Under the pieces are notes generated by a model, which did not search any database, was not told the DNA's origin, and saw only the letters and a list, made by a program, of their open reading frames with translations. A DNA stretch of 64,000 nucleotides from Acanthosepion pharaonis (taxonomy: Eukaryota > Mollusca > Cephalopoda > Sepiida > Sepiidae): contig CAHIKZ030004296.1 in NCBI GenBank assembly GCA_903632075.3, positions 1,807,001 through 1,871,000 of the forward strand, written 5' to 3'. The position numbers were made by a program, and so were the translations under genes. Below, one piece after another: positions 54,881-64,000 of the stretch (its first letter is position 1; every line of letters starts with the position of its first letter).

Positions 54881-55079
54881 ATAATTTTCCCCAAGATCAG
54901 TTGTTACAGTTCATATTTTAAGTAAAAGCAAACTTTGGAGAGCTATGATCGCTTACGTCCTGAAGTAATATGGCACTTGCTTTATATTTACCATTTAATA
55001 CACAAAGGGATCCCCCCCCCACCAATCATCAGTGGTTGATATTGGAATATTCGTTTAATATATTTTTTCTGAATTTCTG

Positions 55080-55430
55080 GGATGAGGAGTTATTATTTAC
55101 ATTATTTACACATTGTGTTAATAACAAGATTTGGACAAGGTTTCAGCTGTTGTGCCTGCTGGTCTTCTTCAGATGCTTGTCAATGCAGATAACCTACAGA
55201 GAATTTCAAACTGAACCCTTTATTTAATCTACAGTGACTAGGTGTTTTCATTTTGTTGACCATGTCTAGTTTTAATGTTTTTTTTTTTAGTACTGCTCAG
55301 TTATTGTTCACTGTTTTCACCAAGTCCAAGCACACACTGCCTGGGATTGAACTCACAATTACTATGTCACCAAATTCACAAGCCAACACTTAAATCCACT
55401 AAGCTATTGTTCTGGTTACAGCTCACAGTG
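55080..55430 (-). mobile_element. SINE-like repeat with tRNA-type head and Penelope-type tail module
   Basis: The head on the minus strand is AATAGCTTAGTGGATTTAAG (A box) and TGAGTTCAATCCCAGGCAG (B box) at 55345-55415. The body is parallel to 51340-51560. At the other end comes ATCTGAAGAAGACCAGCAGG then CACAACAGCTGAAACC, the same module that flanks the Penelope remnants. Confidence 0.65.
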
Positions 55431-55454
55431 AGAAAAATTACATGCATTTTTTCT

Positions 55455-56035
55455 GTAATCAATTCACCCCAAGCAAGGCAATAAAGTCACTAAAGTGCAA
55501 GGATTTACAGAGTGTAAAATGAGAAAAAGAAAAATATTAGCAAGAGAGAACAATGAAAGAAGAGGAATTAACAAGTCAGAAGATAATGATTGCATTTAAA
55601 ATTTTAAAGATCAATGTCATGTTAACTGAAAATCAAGAAGTTGGAAGAAATTTCCACAATTGAGATGTGGGAGCAAAGAAACTGTTAGTATAGAACTTAT
55701 GGTTACATTTAGCAATTTCAACAGTAAAATGCCAATCTAACTGCCAATCTAGTACTGCACTGAAATTTGTGACGTTAAGGTACCAAAGAGAAAAGCTCAT
55801 CAGAACAATTATTGTGAAAATATTTATAGAAAAAACACAGGGAAGCTATGTTACAATTGTTACTGAAGCCAAGATGTCAGGTCAGGATCCATAACATTGC
55901 AGATTCTGCTTCATATTTTATCAAGAATCTCTAAATATATAGCAGACGCACCAGACCAGATGTGGCAGCAATATTTGATGCATGGATGAATGGTAGACTA
56001 ATAAATGTGTAAGATAGATTCTGATGATAAAATTG
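55455..56035 (-). pseudogene. Non-LTR retrotransposon RT C-terminal remnant (copy 3)
   Basis: TTCACCCCAAGCAAGGCAAT at the 3' end. The minus strand encodes HPCIKYCCHIWSGASAIYLE-like and LWNSLP/FKCNHYLL-like words with many stops. Aligns along its length with 61535-62110. Confidence 0.75.
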
Positions 56036-56518
56036 TCTAATGTGCTCATGAAAATTAAATCATGACTATGTATAATTATTAATAAAGTTCAATAATAAAG
56101 TTCAATAAAGTTTTCCCACTCCAAGAGAATTTTTGTGTTTTTTCTTCCATACTTATGATTCACAAACACTTTGTTTGGCTTTTAAAAAATCTGCTACTTC
56201 ATATATTCCAACAATTACAAGTAAGTGAATGTCTCTAGGCCTGTGGCCAGAGTGTTTTGGGTGTGTGTGTGTGTGTGGGGGGTGGAGCCTTAAGAATTTG
56301 TAAAATTGAAATTAATTCATATCATTTTCACAGCAGGAGGCAGGGAGTGATTTTCTGTGAGGTCCCCCACTTCTCAACCATACAGTGGTTATTTCACTCC
56401 AGTTTAGACTATGGTAAATATTTATTTGCAAACAAATGATTTTTTTTATATTTTTGTTTACAATCATTAACATAAAAACAATACATTTATTTTCCCACCC
56501 AAATAAGTTTTAAATGAT

Positions 56519-56521
<3 letters not shown>

Positions 56522-56546
<25 letters not shown>
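56522..56546. repeat. Poly-A tract
   Basis: A run of about 25 A. Confidence 0.95.
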
Positions 56547-56551
<5 letters not shown>

Positions 56552-56709
56552 CCAAAAGTTTACTTGGTCACTAAAGCAAGGAATGCCATGCTTCTATGTT
56601 TTGTGACACTTCAAGACATTGGTGATCATGACGCCACAATTTCTTGTCCTTTGCAGTTCTTAATAAATTGTTTTTGTTATCTCTCTTAAACTCTGGAATC
56701 CATTTGCTC

Positions 56710-57065
56710 AAGTTCACTAGGTAGGTTGTGTGTTGTTTTCCTCAACTCCTCTTGCCTTCAATCTGTCCTGAGAGTATCTAATTTTCCAAGCCCCCTCTCC
56801 TCATTATGTCCCTTACAAAATTTCAAGTACCTCTTTCATATGTTAAGTGCCCTTTTTGTTTTCATTTTCTCTAAAACTTTACCATTATTCACATGTTCAG
56901 TCTATGGTATTCTCAGCTTCTGTAGAACCACTTTTCTGTTGCTTCCACATCTTTTTCATTCTGTGATGAGATTGTCCAGCATTCACTAGCATATAGAAAG
57001 ACTGATATTATGTAACCATTCAGTACTCTTTTCTTCGTTACTAATGAACTTTTCCTTTTTTTAAT
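56710..57065 (-). pseudogene. RTE-type LINE reverse-transcriptase fragment
   Basis: The minus strand reads ECWTISSQNEKDVEATEKWF then YRS, followed (shifted frame) by words equivalent to KFLGHIMRKEGLENLILTGQ. CWTIS and MWFYRR-like boxes are typical of this clade just before the C-terminal part seen at 6500-6970. Frames are broken. Confidence 0.75.
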
Positions 57066-57074
57066 ACGTTGCTT

Positions 57075-57232
57075 AGCTAAGTATCAAGAAACTGGAAAAC
57101 ATTTCAATACTACGTATTAAGAAACTGGAAAACATTTCAATACTACGTATTAAGAAACTGGAAAACATTTCAATACTACGTATTAAGAAACTGGAAAACA
57201 TTTCAATACTACGTATTAAGAAACTGGAAAAC
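57075..57232. repeat. 33-bp minisatellite (~4.7 units)
   Basis: Unit TATTAAGAAACTGGAAAACA then TTTCAATACTACG, almost identical between copies. On the minus strand one frame stays open as an 11-residue repeat (FSSFLIRSIEM). It begins right at the edge of the RTE fragment. Confidence 0.95.
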
Positions 57233-57239
57233 CCGGACA

Positions 57240-58740
57240 CTGTTTTTTCACTTGTTCTCTGTTTAGTTGACTTATAGGGTTTACAGAAAACTGAAAACAC
57301 ACAAAGGTAAAGAAGGGTAAAAAGAGTATATTTAAGTGTAAGAAATAATTTTTAGAACGCTTAATGTTCTTTTTCATATTGTATGTTGATATGTTTTTCA
57401 GAGTTACTTTTAATCTTTCATCGAAGTTTAAATAACTTGGACTGATCTTTGTCGGTTACTAATCATCGTCTTTCTTTATCTGCTCGAGATATTGATGTCA
57501 AGGTAAATAGATTGATGCTTCCATCTTCTGAATAGAGAAGAAAAAACTGGGGACGTTGGGTGAGATGGTTAGGGTAGGTGCCAAAGCAAAAGGTATAGAT
57601 TTCATACCTAACAATACAAATGGCTCCATCAAACTTTACAGAGATTAGATGAGATCAATGACTGGATTGGGATTAACAAGCAGATTATCTAATAAATGCT
57701 TTGCTTATCTTAGATGATTGGCAGCCAAATTTGGCAAGGAGACAATGTTTTAGATATCTGGGAATGGAGGTATAGAAAATTTGGGACAGGTGAGAGAAAC
57801 AGACAAATCTATTCGTGTAAAGACCAGTCAGGCAGGTACAACCACATTTTTGTTAATTAGAGGCACATTGGATTTTTTTTTGCTTGGTAATTGTGGTTGA
57901 TATTGTTTCTTATCACTTCATCTTGATTTGTTTAGTCTGGTACAAGGCCATGGGGTTAGAGTGCTCAGTGATTATCATGTCCATGATCAATGGTGAAGTT
58001 ATTGAAGATTTCAGAATTTTTGGCCTATGATAGGGGAAATATTAAGATTTGTTTAATCTGGCACAAGGCCTTGAGATTAGAGTGCGCATTGATTTATGAG
58101 CAATAGTACGTCAGACTAGCCTGATCCTCACTGCTCTGTAGTCAGCACTCAAATTGGTATTTATAAAACTTAGTTTGCCACTATTCCATGCCATCTGATG
58201 ATGACAATAAAATGGCTTGTGAGATAATCCCACAGAGAACAGGATGACACAATGGCAGTTTTTTATCAGGTCAGCCCCATTTACTGCTGTCACTTTACAT
58301 AGAACAATGTATTCCAAAGTTCTTTTCATTAACTATTGCTTACAAAATTTAAATTGTTAAATCCCATGAGGCCTTTTTTCTTTTTTTATTAATATTCATC
58401 CAATACAAAGCCTAAGAGCCACACAAGGTAGAGGATTACTGTGTGGTGTTGTATGTGCAAAAGAAAGGTCAAGAAATGAAATTCATGTGTCTATGCAGGC
58501 AAGACAACGGCTAACCCCAGACCCAGAGAAGTCAAGATTGTAGTGATTGGGAAAACACAAGAGAATGAACATATTAAAGGAGGAACCAGAAACCTAAACA
58601 GGAAACAAGAGAGAAACCCATACTCCTGTTCAAAAGGTCGAGAAAGAGTGAGAACCAGACGAGTGGAGGACTTATCTACTCCTATTATTCGTTGAATTGT
58701 TGAAAAGTCTGAATATCTGATGTTAATGCAATTAACTTGA
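57240..58740. other. Intergenic sequence with LINE scraps
   Basis: 57905-58095 holds two copies of TTGATTTGTTTAGTCTGGTA / ATTTGTTTAATCTGGCACAA followed by CAAGGCCNTGGGGTTAGAGTG. 58395-58470 (GCCTAAGAGCCACACAAGGT) is the inverted form of a LINE tail. No gene recognised. Confidence 0.5.
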
Positions 58741-58744
58741 TTTA

Positions 58745-59077
58745 CAGTCAACGATGAAATTATTCATACACCCATCAATTTTGAATATTTTTATACATTT
58801 CTCAGAATTTAATGTCCATATGATGCCGGAATTTTTATATGTTAATGAGCACAAAAAAAGGGAAACGAATAATTTTGTCTTTTCCTATTTTGCCTGTCAA
58901 ATTTGTTGTATTTAACCTATTGTTCTGAAAATTGAGTTCTATATTTCCTTTTTTGTGCTTATTAACCCCCCCCCCCCCAAAAAAAAAAAACTGGCATCAT
59001 ACAAACATTAGATTTTGAGAAATGGATAAAAATATTCAAAATTGATGTGTGTATGAATAATTTTGTTGTTGACTATC
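58745..59077. mobile_element. Tc1-like MITE with >100-bp terminal inverted repeats
   Basis: The left arm (CAGTCAACGATGAAATTATT, CATACACCCATCAATTTTGA, TTTCTCAGAATTTAATGT, ATGATGCCGGAATTTTT, AGCACAAAAAAAGG) is mirrored by the right arm (AAATTGATGTGTGTATGAAT, AATTTTGTTGTTGACT, CCTTTTTTGTGCTTATTAA). The right arm has a C11A12 tract in place of part of it. About 330 bp in all, no coding capacity. Confidence 0.88.
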
Positions 59078-59449
59078 TCAAAAACTACTGAAGATCAAAT
59101 ATTACAAATTATTTTACATGAAAGTCAACAGATTTCTTTTCAAATGATACCAATTTTAGCCTCTTTGGTATTACTGGTTATGAGATATGGTTTTGGAAAA
59201 ACTGCAGCTGTAGAATTTTGGTACCTTTAATTGATCATGCAACAGGTGATAGCGATGTGTATTAAAATACAGTACTACCTCGTTGCACGTCTATTCAGGT
59301 GTTCCCAAACTAAGTGTGTGAAACTTGTGGGTACATTTGGGTGTTTCTGGCCTTAAAGTGTTAAAAAAAATTTATTCTGATTAATGACTATTCAAAATGC
59401 ATAAAATATCAGATCACCTATTCATGGGTTAATGGTGATTTTCCAAGCC

Positions 59450-59550
59450 TAGCTTAGATGGGGCACCCAGTGAGGATTGAACTCACTACTCATTTGTAAT
59501 TGTTCTAACAAGACAAGCTTGTTAACCATTATACCAGCTTGAGGTGCCTC
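59450..59550 (-). mobile_element. tRNA-like SINE head
   Basis: The minus strand reads CAAGCTGGTATAATGGTTAA (A box) and AGTGAGTTCAATCCTCAC (B box). Confidence 0.7.
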
Positions 59551-59934
59551 CTCATGGTTTAATGTTTAACTAAGCTATTTGGCTTGACTGCTACTACAGC
59601 AGAGTAGTATGTTTGGTCTTCACTAGTCACCTCATGCAACCCCCCCCCCCAAAAAAAAAAACAAAATCAACCTAATCTAACCATAAAATGTAATTTAAAA
59701 AAAAAAAAAAGTTGGACTGTGCTAAATTGGGGTTCGGAGTAGGAGGGGGGGATTAAATTAACTAACCTCCTGCACCTGTTGCAACATTCACTGGGTGCTC
59801 TGAACTGGCTCCATCAAATGAACCCACTGCATCCAAACAAAAACTGACCAAGCGTAGCAGAGATCGTATCCATTTAGACATGCAAATCCATAGGATCTTC
59901 AGTGGGGTTTTGGATTCACAAGTGGTCCCAGACA

Positions 59935-60335
59935 TGTAGGACAGTGCAATCTAGTTTGAATTCAGAGTTTCCTTCTCCTAGACTGGTTGCCACCCAAGGC
60001 TATAGGACCTCGTCTGTCCTGTTATTTTAACCATGGCTGGGAGTGGGGAGAAGAGTTGGATTCACACCTTTTCCCAAGGGTATTATCACGTAAGTGAATA
60101 TAATGAACTCAACTGGAATTTCCCTGAGGTAGGGTTGCCATTTCTTTCTGCAGTAGACCAGTTGCCATCCAAGGCTATAGAACCCGGTCTGTCCTGCTAT
60201 TTACTCATAGCTAGGGAGAGAAGAAGAGGATTCATACCTTTCCCAAGGGTATTAGCACGTCAACTGGAATTCGAACTTGGCTTTCTGATTCCTCAACCTA
60301 AGCCACTATCCATTACTCCACCCTGCCTCCCCTTG
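59935..60335 (-). mobile_element. tRNA-derived SINE, two adjacent copies
   Basis: The right copy is complete on the minus strand: GGTGGAGTAATGGATAGTGG (A box), AAGTTCGAATTCCAGTTGAC (B box), ATACCCTTGGGAAAGGTATG, AAATAGCAGGACAGACCGGG, TATAGCCTTGGATGGCAACT. The left copy repeats the body (GGTTGCCACCCAAGGCTATA, CACCTTTTCCCAAGGGTATT) at 59975-60135 and again at 60155-60260. Confidence 0.85.
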
Positions 60336-60339
60336 ATTA

Positions 60340-61530
60340 ATAATCATTACCAATATTGACAATGGTTTCCTCTGCTCAGGCAATGTAACTGTAATACTTT
60401 TGTCATAAACTGGAAATCTAACATTTTCTGACCTATATTTAGCTTTTTTATGGAGAAATGGAAGTAAATAGCACTTTGGTAAAACTGCCTTGCACAGAGA
60501 ATAATTTCATTTTTATTTATTTCTGATTAAAATAAAACTGTCAGATAATTTGAAAACATTAAAAAAAAATTTAATCAATTTTTGAAATCGTTTAATATGA
60601 TGAAATTGGAGAAGAAAATGGAGGATATGGGAGATAAGGGACAAAGGTGTGTGGAAAATAAATTAAGAAAAATCCCATGAGGGAGGGAGGGAGGTGGAGA
60701 GAGAGAGAGTCAAGTATAAAACAGAGAGAGGAGCTTTCTAAAACTGAAATTATTTTCAAGTTATCAGCAAGTCAATATTAAAAAAAAAAAAAAAAAGGAA
60801 AGAAAAGAGCTGATTGAAAATAAAATACAACCTTTTCTAACAAAAGTCTCAAGATAAAAGAAAATTCAACCTTTTTTAAAAAAATTTTTCATCCCCCAAA
60901 AAAAAAAAAAAAAAAAAAAACAAAAAAAAAAAAAACAAATAAAACCCCTTGTGGCAGAGGAGATAACATCAGTTGAAGACATTAAAAATAAAATAGAATA
61001 GTCTTCACAATTTTATATCAAAATGAGTAAAGGCTTTAAAAGAAAAAATTCTTTGTTAAATTTTTTTGTTTCAAGTGTCATTCTGGCTGCTTACTGGTTC
61101 ATTTAAAAAAAAAAAAAATCAAAACATTGCAACAAAATGAATTCTTTTTAAAATTAACATTTTGAATTCTAAAGAATCTATTGTTTAGAAATGGAAGCAG
61201 AAACTATTAAAAGTTAATTCCTTTCAGAAGGATAAAATTATGGAATGTTTAAAAAGATTTCTCAATGATTTTTAGATCATGGCAAACGTTAAGACCTTCC
61301 CAACCCCCCAAAAAACTGGGAACTAAATACGGTAAAAAATTGAGTAGTTCTTCATTTTAATGAGATTGAGCAAGTGCTTAAAAATCATGGAAGATTAAAT
61401 TAATTCTGAGCAGAATCTAAACTCATTGAAGAAACTCTTTGGGATTTCGTTTCTTATAAGTAGACTAGTAAGAAGAATTATAGGGATTGAAAAAACAAAA
61501 CAAAAACACACACTTTTAGTTACTTTTTTG
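60340..61530. other. Intergenic sequence, no gene
   Basis: AT-rich with A-runs at 60780-60797, 60898-60935 and 61106-61118, and a purine-rich patch GGGAGGGAGGGAGG (60680-60720). Nothing recognised. Confidence 0.55.
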
Positions 61531-61534
61531 TTTA

Positions 61535-62110
61535 TTATTTCACCCCAAGCAAGGCAATAAAGCCACTAAGATGCAAGGAATTATGGAGTATGAGAGAATA
61601 TGTTAAAAAAAACTATTAAAGGAGAACAGGAATTAAGACAGAAGATAACAATTGACATTGCATTTAAATCTTTGAAGATCAAATTTGACTGGAAAGTAAG
61701 AAGCTGGAAGAGAGTTCCATAAATGAGAAGTGTGAGCAAAGAAACTTATAAAAGTAAACCCAAGAACTTATAGAACTTACAGTTACATCAAGCAGTCATT
61801 TCAACTATAAAATCATGAGACCTTGCTGCCAATCTAGTACTGTGCTCAAATTTGTAAAGTTTAGGTACCAAAGTGGAAAGTTCAGAACAACCATGAAAAT
61901 ATTTATGGAAAAAGGCACAGGAAGATTACATTATGGTGGTGGTAAAGTGACTGAAGTCAAGATACCAGGTCAGGACCAATAACATTGCAGATTCTTTGTA
62001 TTTTATAAAGGACATCTAAATACATAGAAGCAGCAGACCAGATGTGGCAGCAATATTTTATGCAAGGGTGAATGATAGACTTATAAATTTGTAAAATGGA
62101 TTCTGGCAAT
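61535..62110 (-). pseudogene. Non-LTR retrotransposon RT C-terminal remnant (copy 4)
   Basis: The minus strand from 62072 reads HPCIKYCCHIWSAASMYLDV, then RICNVIGPDLV, then (about 61735-61640) SHLWNSLPASYFPVKFDLQR then FKCNVNCYLLS. The 3' end is marked on the plus strand by CACCCCAAGCAAGGCAATAA. Stops and shifts throughout. Confidence 0.8.
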
Positions 62111-62439
62111 TAGTTGATTACTTCATAAAATTACTTTTTTGTACTGCTCATTTTCCAAGCACTGGCAGGGTGGTTAATAAATCTGATACAGACCCCCTGC
62201 TCAACCAACAGAATCCACTTGTGGTTTATACTGCAACTATACTGAGCAGACATTAGTTACAGTTTCTGGGGGTGAGCGCATAATCTGGCTAACCTTGGAA
62301 AGTGCCTGAAAACAAAACTATGAGTTTACCCAAACCTTGTGAGTGAAATTAGGTAGAGAAAATCGTTTGTAAGTTATCAATGGTTGTGCTAGCAAAAATT
62401 CAAGTCATTGTGACTGAGGGTTTGAGCATGATAGTCTGA

Positions 62440-62640
62440 ATAATTATTCAGACTATTGTCCTCATCTTTGTGTCCATATTTATTACAATGTTTCTGCTGT
62501 TGTAAGCTCCGGCCTTCTTCAGGTGGTTGGAATGTCAAACTGAAACCTTTATTTTGCTCACTGGGGTAGACTCTTCTAGTTCCATGTGGAGAACTTGGAG
62601 AGGGGAATTAACAGGAGATAACTGATATCCATGAAAACAT
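62440..62640 (-). mobile_element. Penelope-associated terminal module with adjoining 3' sequence
   Basis: The minus strand reads CCACCTGAAGAAGGCCGGAG, CTTACAACAGCAGAAACATT, ATGAGGACAATAGTCTGAAT. On the other side it is joined to TGAAACCTTTATTTTGCTCA and CTGGGGTAGACTCTTCTAG, as at 48715-48760 and (inverted) 16805-16860. Confidence 0.65.
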
Positions 62641-62821
62641 GGCACTAGAACAGTTTATAATTCATTACATTGGACTCATAGTCACAATCCAATTTATCAG
62701 ACCTACATATTCAATTCCTATGTAATAAATTATAACCATGGAATATTAGTTTGTGCCTTTTATATTAAATTCTTGCTCTGTCCTGGACATTGAATTCTAC
62801 CTGGATTCTATCTTCTTGGGG

Positions 62822-62824
<3 letters not shown>

Positions 62825-62876
<52 letters not shown>

Positions 62877-62883
62877 ACCACTA

Positions 62884-62939
<56 letters not shown>

Positions 62940-62940
62940 A
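62825..62940. repeat. Two (TA)n tracts with (TG)n and (CA)n ends
   Basis: TA at 62825-62863 then TGTGTGTG, a short spacer, TA at about 62889-62936, then CACACACA. The compound can fold back on itself. Confidence 0.95.
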
Positions 62941-62949
62941 CACACACAA

Positions 62950-64000
62950 AGAAAATACCAAAGAAAGCACTGGTCTTTATCCATTACTGGAATATTGTTA
63001 GCAGCAGAAAGGAAGTTCCAACTATCAAATGGAAAATTGTGACTAAAGCCAGACTACATAAAGTTGTAATTTGTGCCTAAATGAAAACAACTAATTCAAC
63101 AGTGAATGGGCAATCAGCTGTTGTATAAGAGAAACAAGTTGATGGCTGTATGTAGGCAGAGGAATAAGTGTTTAATTTAAAACGTACATTTAGGGTAATA
63201 TATACTTGTCATCCATGGTTTATACGAGTTGAATTATAGCTATTTTTCTTGTGATTTTGTTATTGTACGAAACTGAGTAGCAGAGAAATCTTATATGAAT
63301 ATCCTGCCATTGTTAAATGGAACACTTCTCAGTTAACACACTACTATACACATTAAACATTGAAAACAGACAAGCCACAAATGTAACCTAGTCTACACGG
63401 CAACACAGCCCCATCTACTGTAAACTTTCTGTAAACTGAACTCAAAAATAGAGGATTTGCAGACATATATAGACTTGTATATATTTTTTGTCCTTGTTTT
63501 GGTGAGGAACCTGCCCCAAATGTTTGTATGTCTTTTTGATGCACCAATATATATATATATATTTAAGTTATGAAGAACTTAGTAATTCGTATGGGTAATC
63601 CCAAAGAGGATGAAATCCTGAGAGCTCAATGTAAATCCAGAGCTAATATTTAAAAGAAAAACAGACCACTTTAAGGTACCATTATAATAATTTATTTCAC
63701 CAGAGTCCTTTTAAAGGATGCCGGATCATCAGATAGCACTTCCAAAAATGAAATTAAAATTGATGGGTAGTGTAAGATTTTTAATTTAACAGAGAGTGTA
63801 AAAGGGATAGTTAAAGAGACATGGTAGAGTATAGGGAGGGATTAATTTCATATTTCTCTCAAGTATACTTTATATTGGGGGAGGAGGAGTGACCAGACCT
63901 TGACCTATTTAGACAGTTAACTTAATGGAAGTGATATATTGAAATGGGAGGGGAGTAAGGAGAAAAGAAAAAGGAAAAAGAAAGAGGGAGAGGGAAGTAA
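62950..64000. other. Right end of window, no gene
   Basis: No conserved coding sequence. A short (TA)n at about 63547-63562. The last 60 bases are purine-rich. The missing first exon of MYLIP was looked for here and not found. Confidence 0.5.

Noticed and set aside
57073..57300. Gene for an 11-residue repeat protein
   Set aside because: No splice sites, no other open sequence around it, and best explained as a minisatellite.
59765..59940. Possible coding fragment on the minus strand (SYGFACLNGYDLCYAW)
   Set aside because: Short, not recognisable as any family, and surrounded by SINE copies; insufficient to call.
54410..64000. First exon of MYLIP within the window
   Set aside because: I looked on the minus strand for a start codon followed by the family's N-terminal strand and a phase-0 donor. 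The best donor-like site (GAGGTTAGT near 59765) is preceded by frames that do not resemble the FERM N-terminus.

Overview
The window looks like a piece of a mollusc nuclear genome, most likely a cephalopod (octopus-like). It is AT-rich, almost all non-coding, and packed with (TA)n, (TG)n and poly-A/T tracts, tRNA-derived SINE copies, Penelope-like elements, non-LTR retrotransposon 3' ends and dead Tc1/mariner, hAT and Helitron pieces. The only conserved host coding sequence is split into short exons with proper GT/AG borders and matching phases. The cephalopod assignment is inference from repeat character and was not tested by a search.

Host genes. (1) On the minus strand, 38146-54409 carries five consecutive coding exons of a MYLIP/IDOL orthologue (FERM domain plus C-terminal RING E3 ubiquitin ligase). 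All four splice phases agree, and the exons total 1257 nt (418 codons plus stop). Only a first exon of about 29 codons is missing, and it should lie beyond the right edge. (2) On the plus strand, 9431-9500 (one transmembrane helix) and 18088-18364 (acidic, tyrosine-containing cytoplasmic tail ending in a stop) are the last exons of an unidentified single-pass membrane protein. A phase-compatible 45-nt exon at 5868-5912 probably precedes them, and the ectodomain lies off the left edge. The two genes converge, with about 20 kb between them.

Layout. 1-1150: 49-bp satellite decaying into unique sequence. 2700-5000: Helitron helicase remnant next to a Penelope-like reverse transcriptase/GIY-YIG remnant, both minus strand. 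5.2-9.4 kb: SINE, tandemly duplicated RTE-type LINE end, a second retroelement remnant and a 70-bp-arm inverted repeat. 10.0-11.2 kb: 37/38-bp satellite. 11.6-12.4 kb: SETMAR-type mariner remnant. 13-17 kb: SINEs, a 39-bp GC-rich minisatellite and a Penelope-like GIY-YIG copy. 19.8-25.1 kb: foldback sequences, a 137-bp palindromic MITE, an internally deleted mariner and a long interspersed repeat with a 220-bp internal duplication. 27-30 kb: SINE, LINE ends and a 5S-rRNA-like sequence joined to a SINE tail. 31-37.6 kb: AT-rich, no genes, one large inverted repeat. 38-54.4 kb: MYLIP, with introns holding a nearly complete Tc1 element, a mariner fragment, Penelope fragments and a hAT element with a perfect 8-bp target duplication. 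54.4-64 kb: more LINE and SINE copies, a 33-bp minisatellite and a Tc1-like MITE.

Microsatellites of (TA)n, often joined to (TG)n or (CA)n, occur at more than 20 places; only the longer ones are listed separately. Most open frames of 60-140 codons in the window are translations of these repeats and are not genes.
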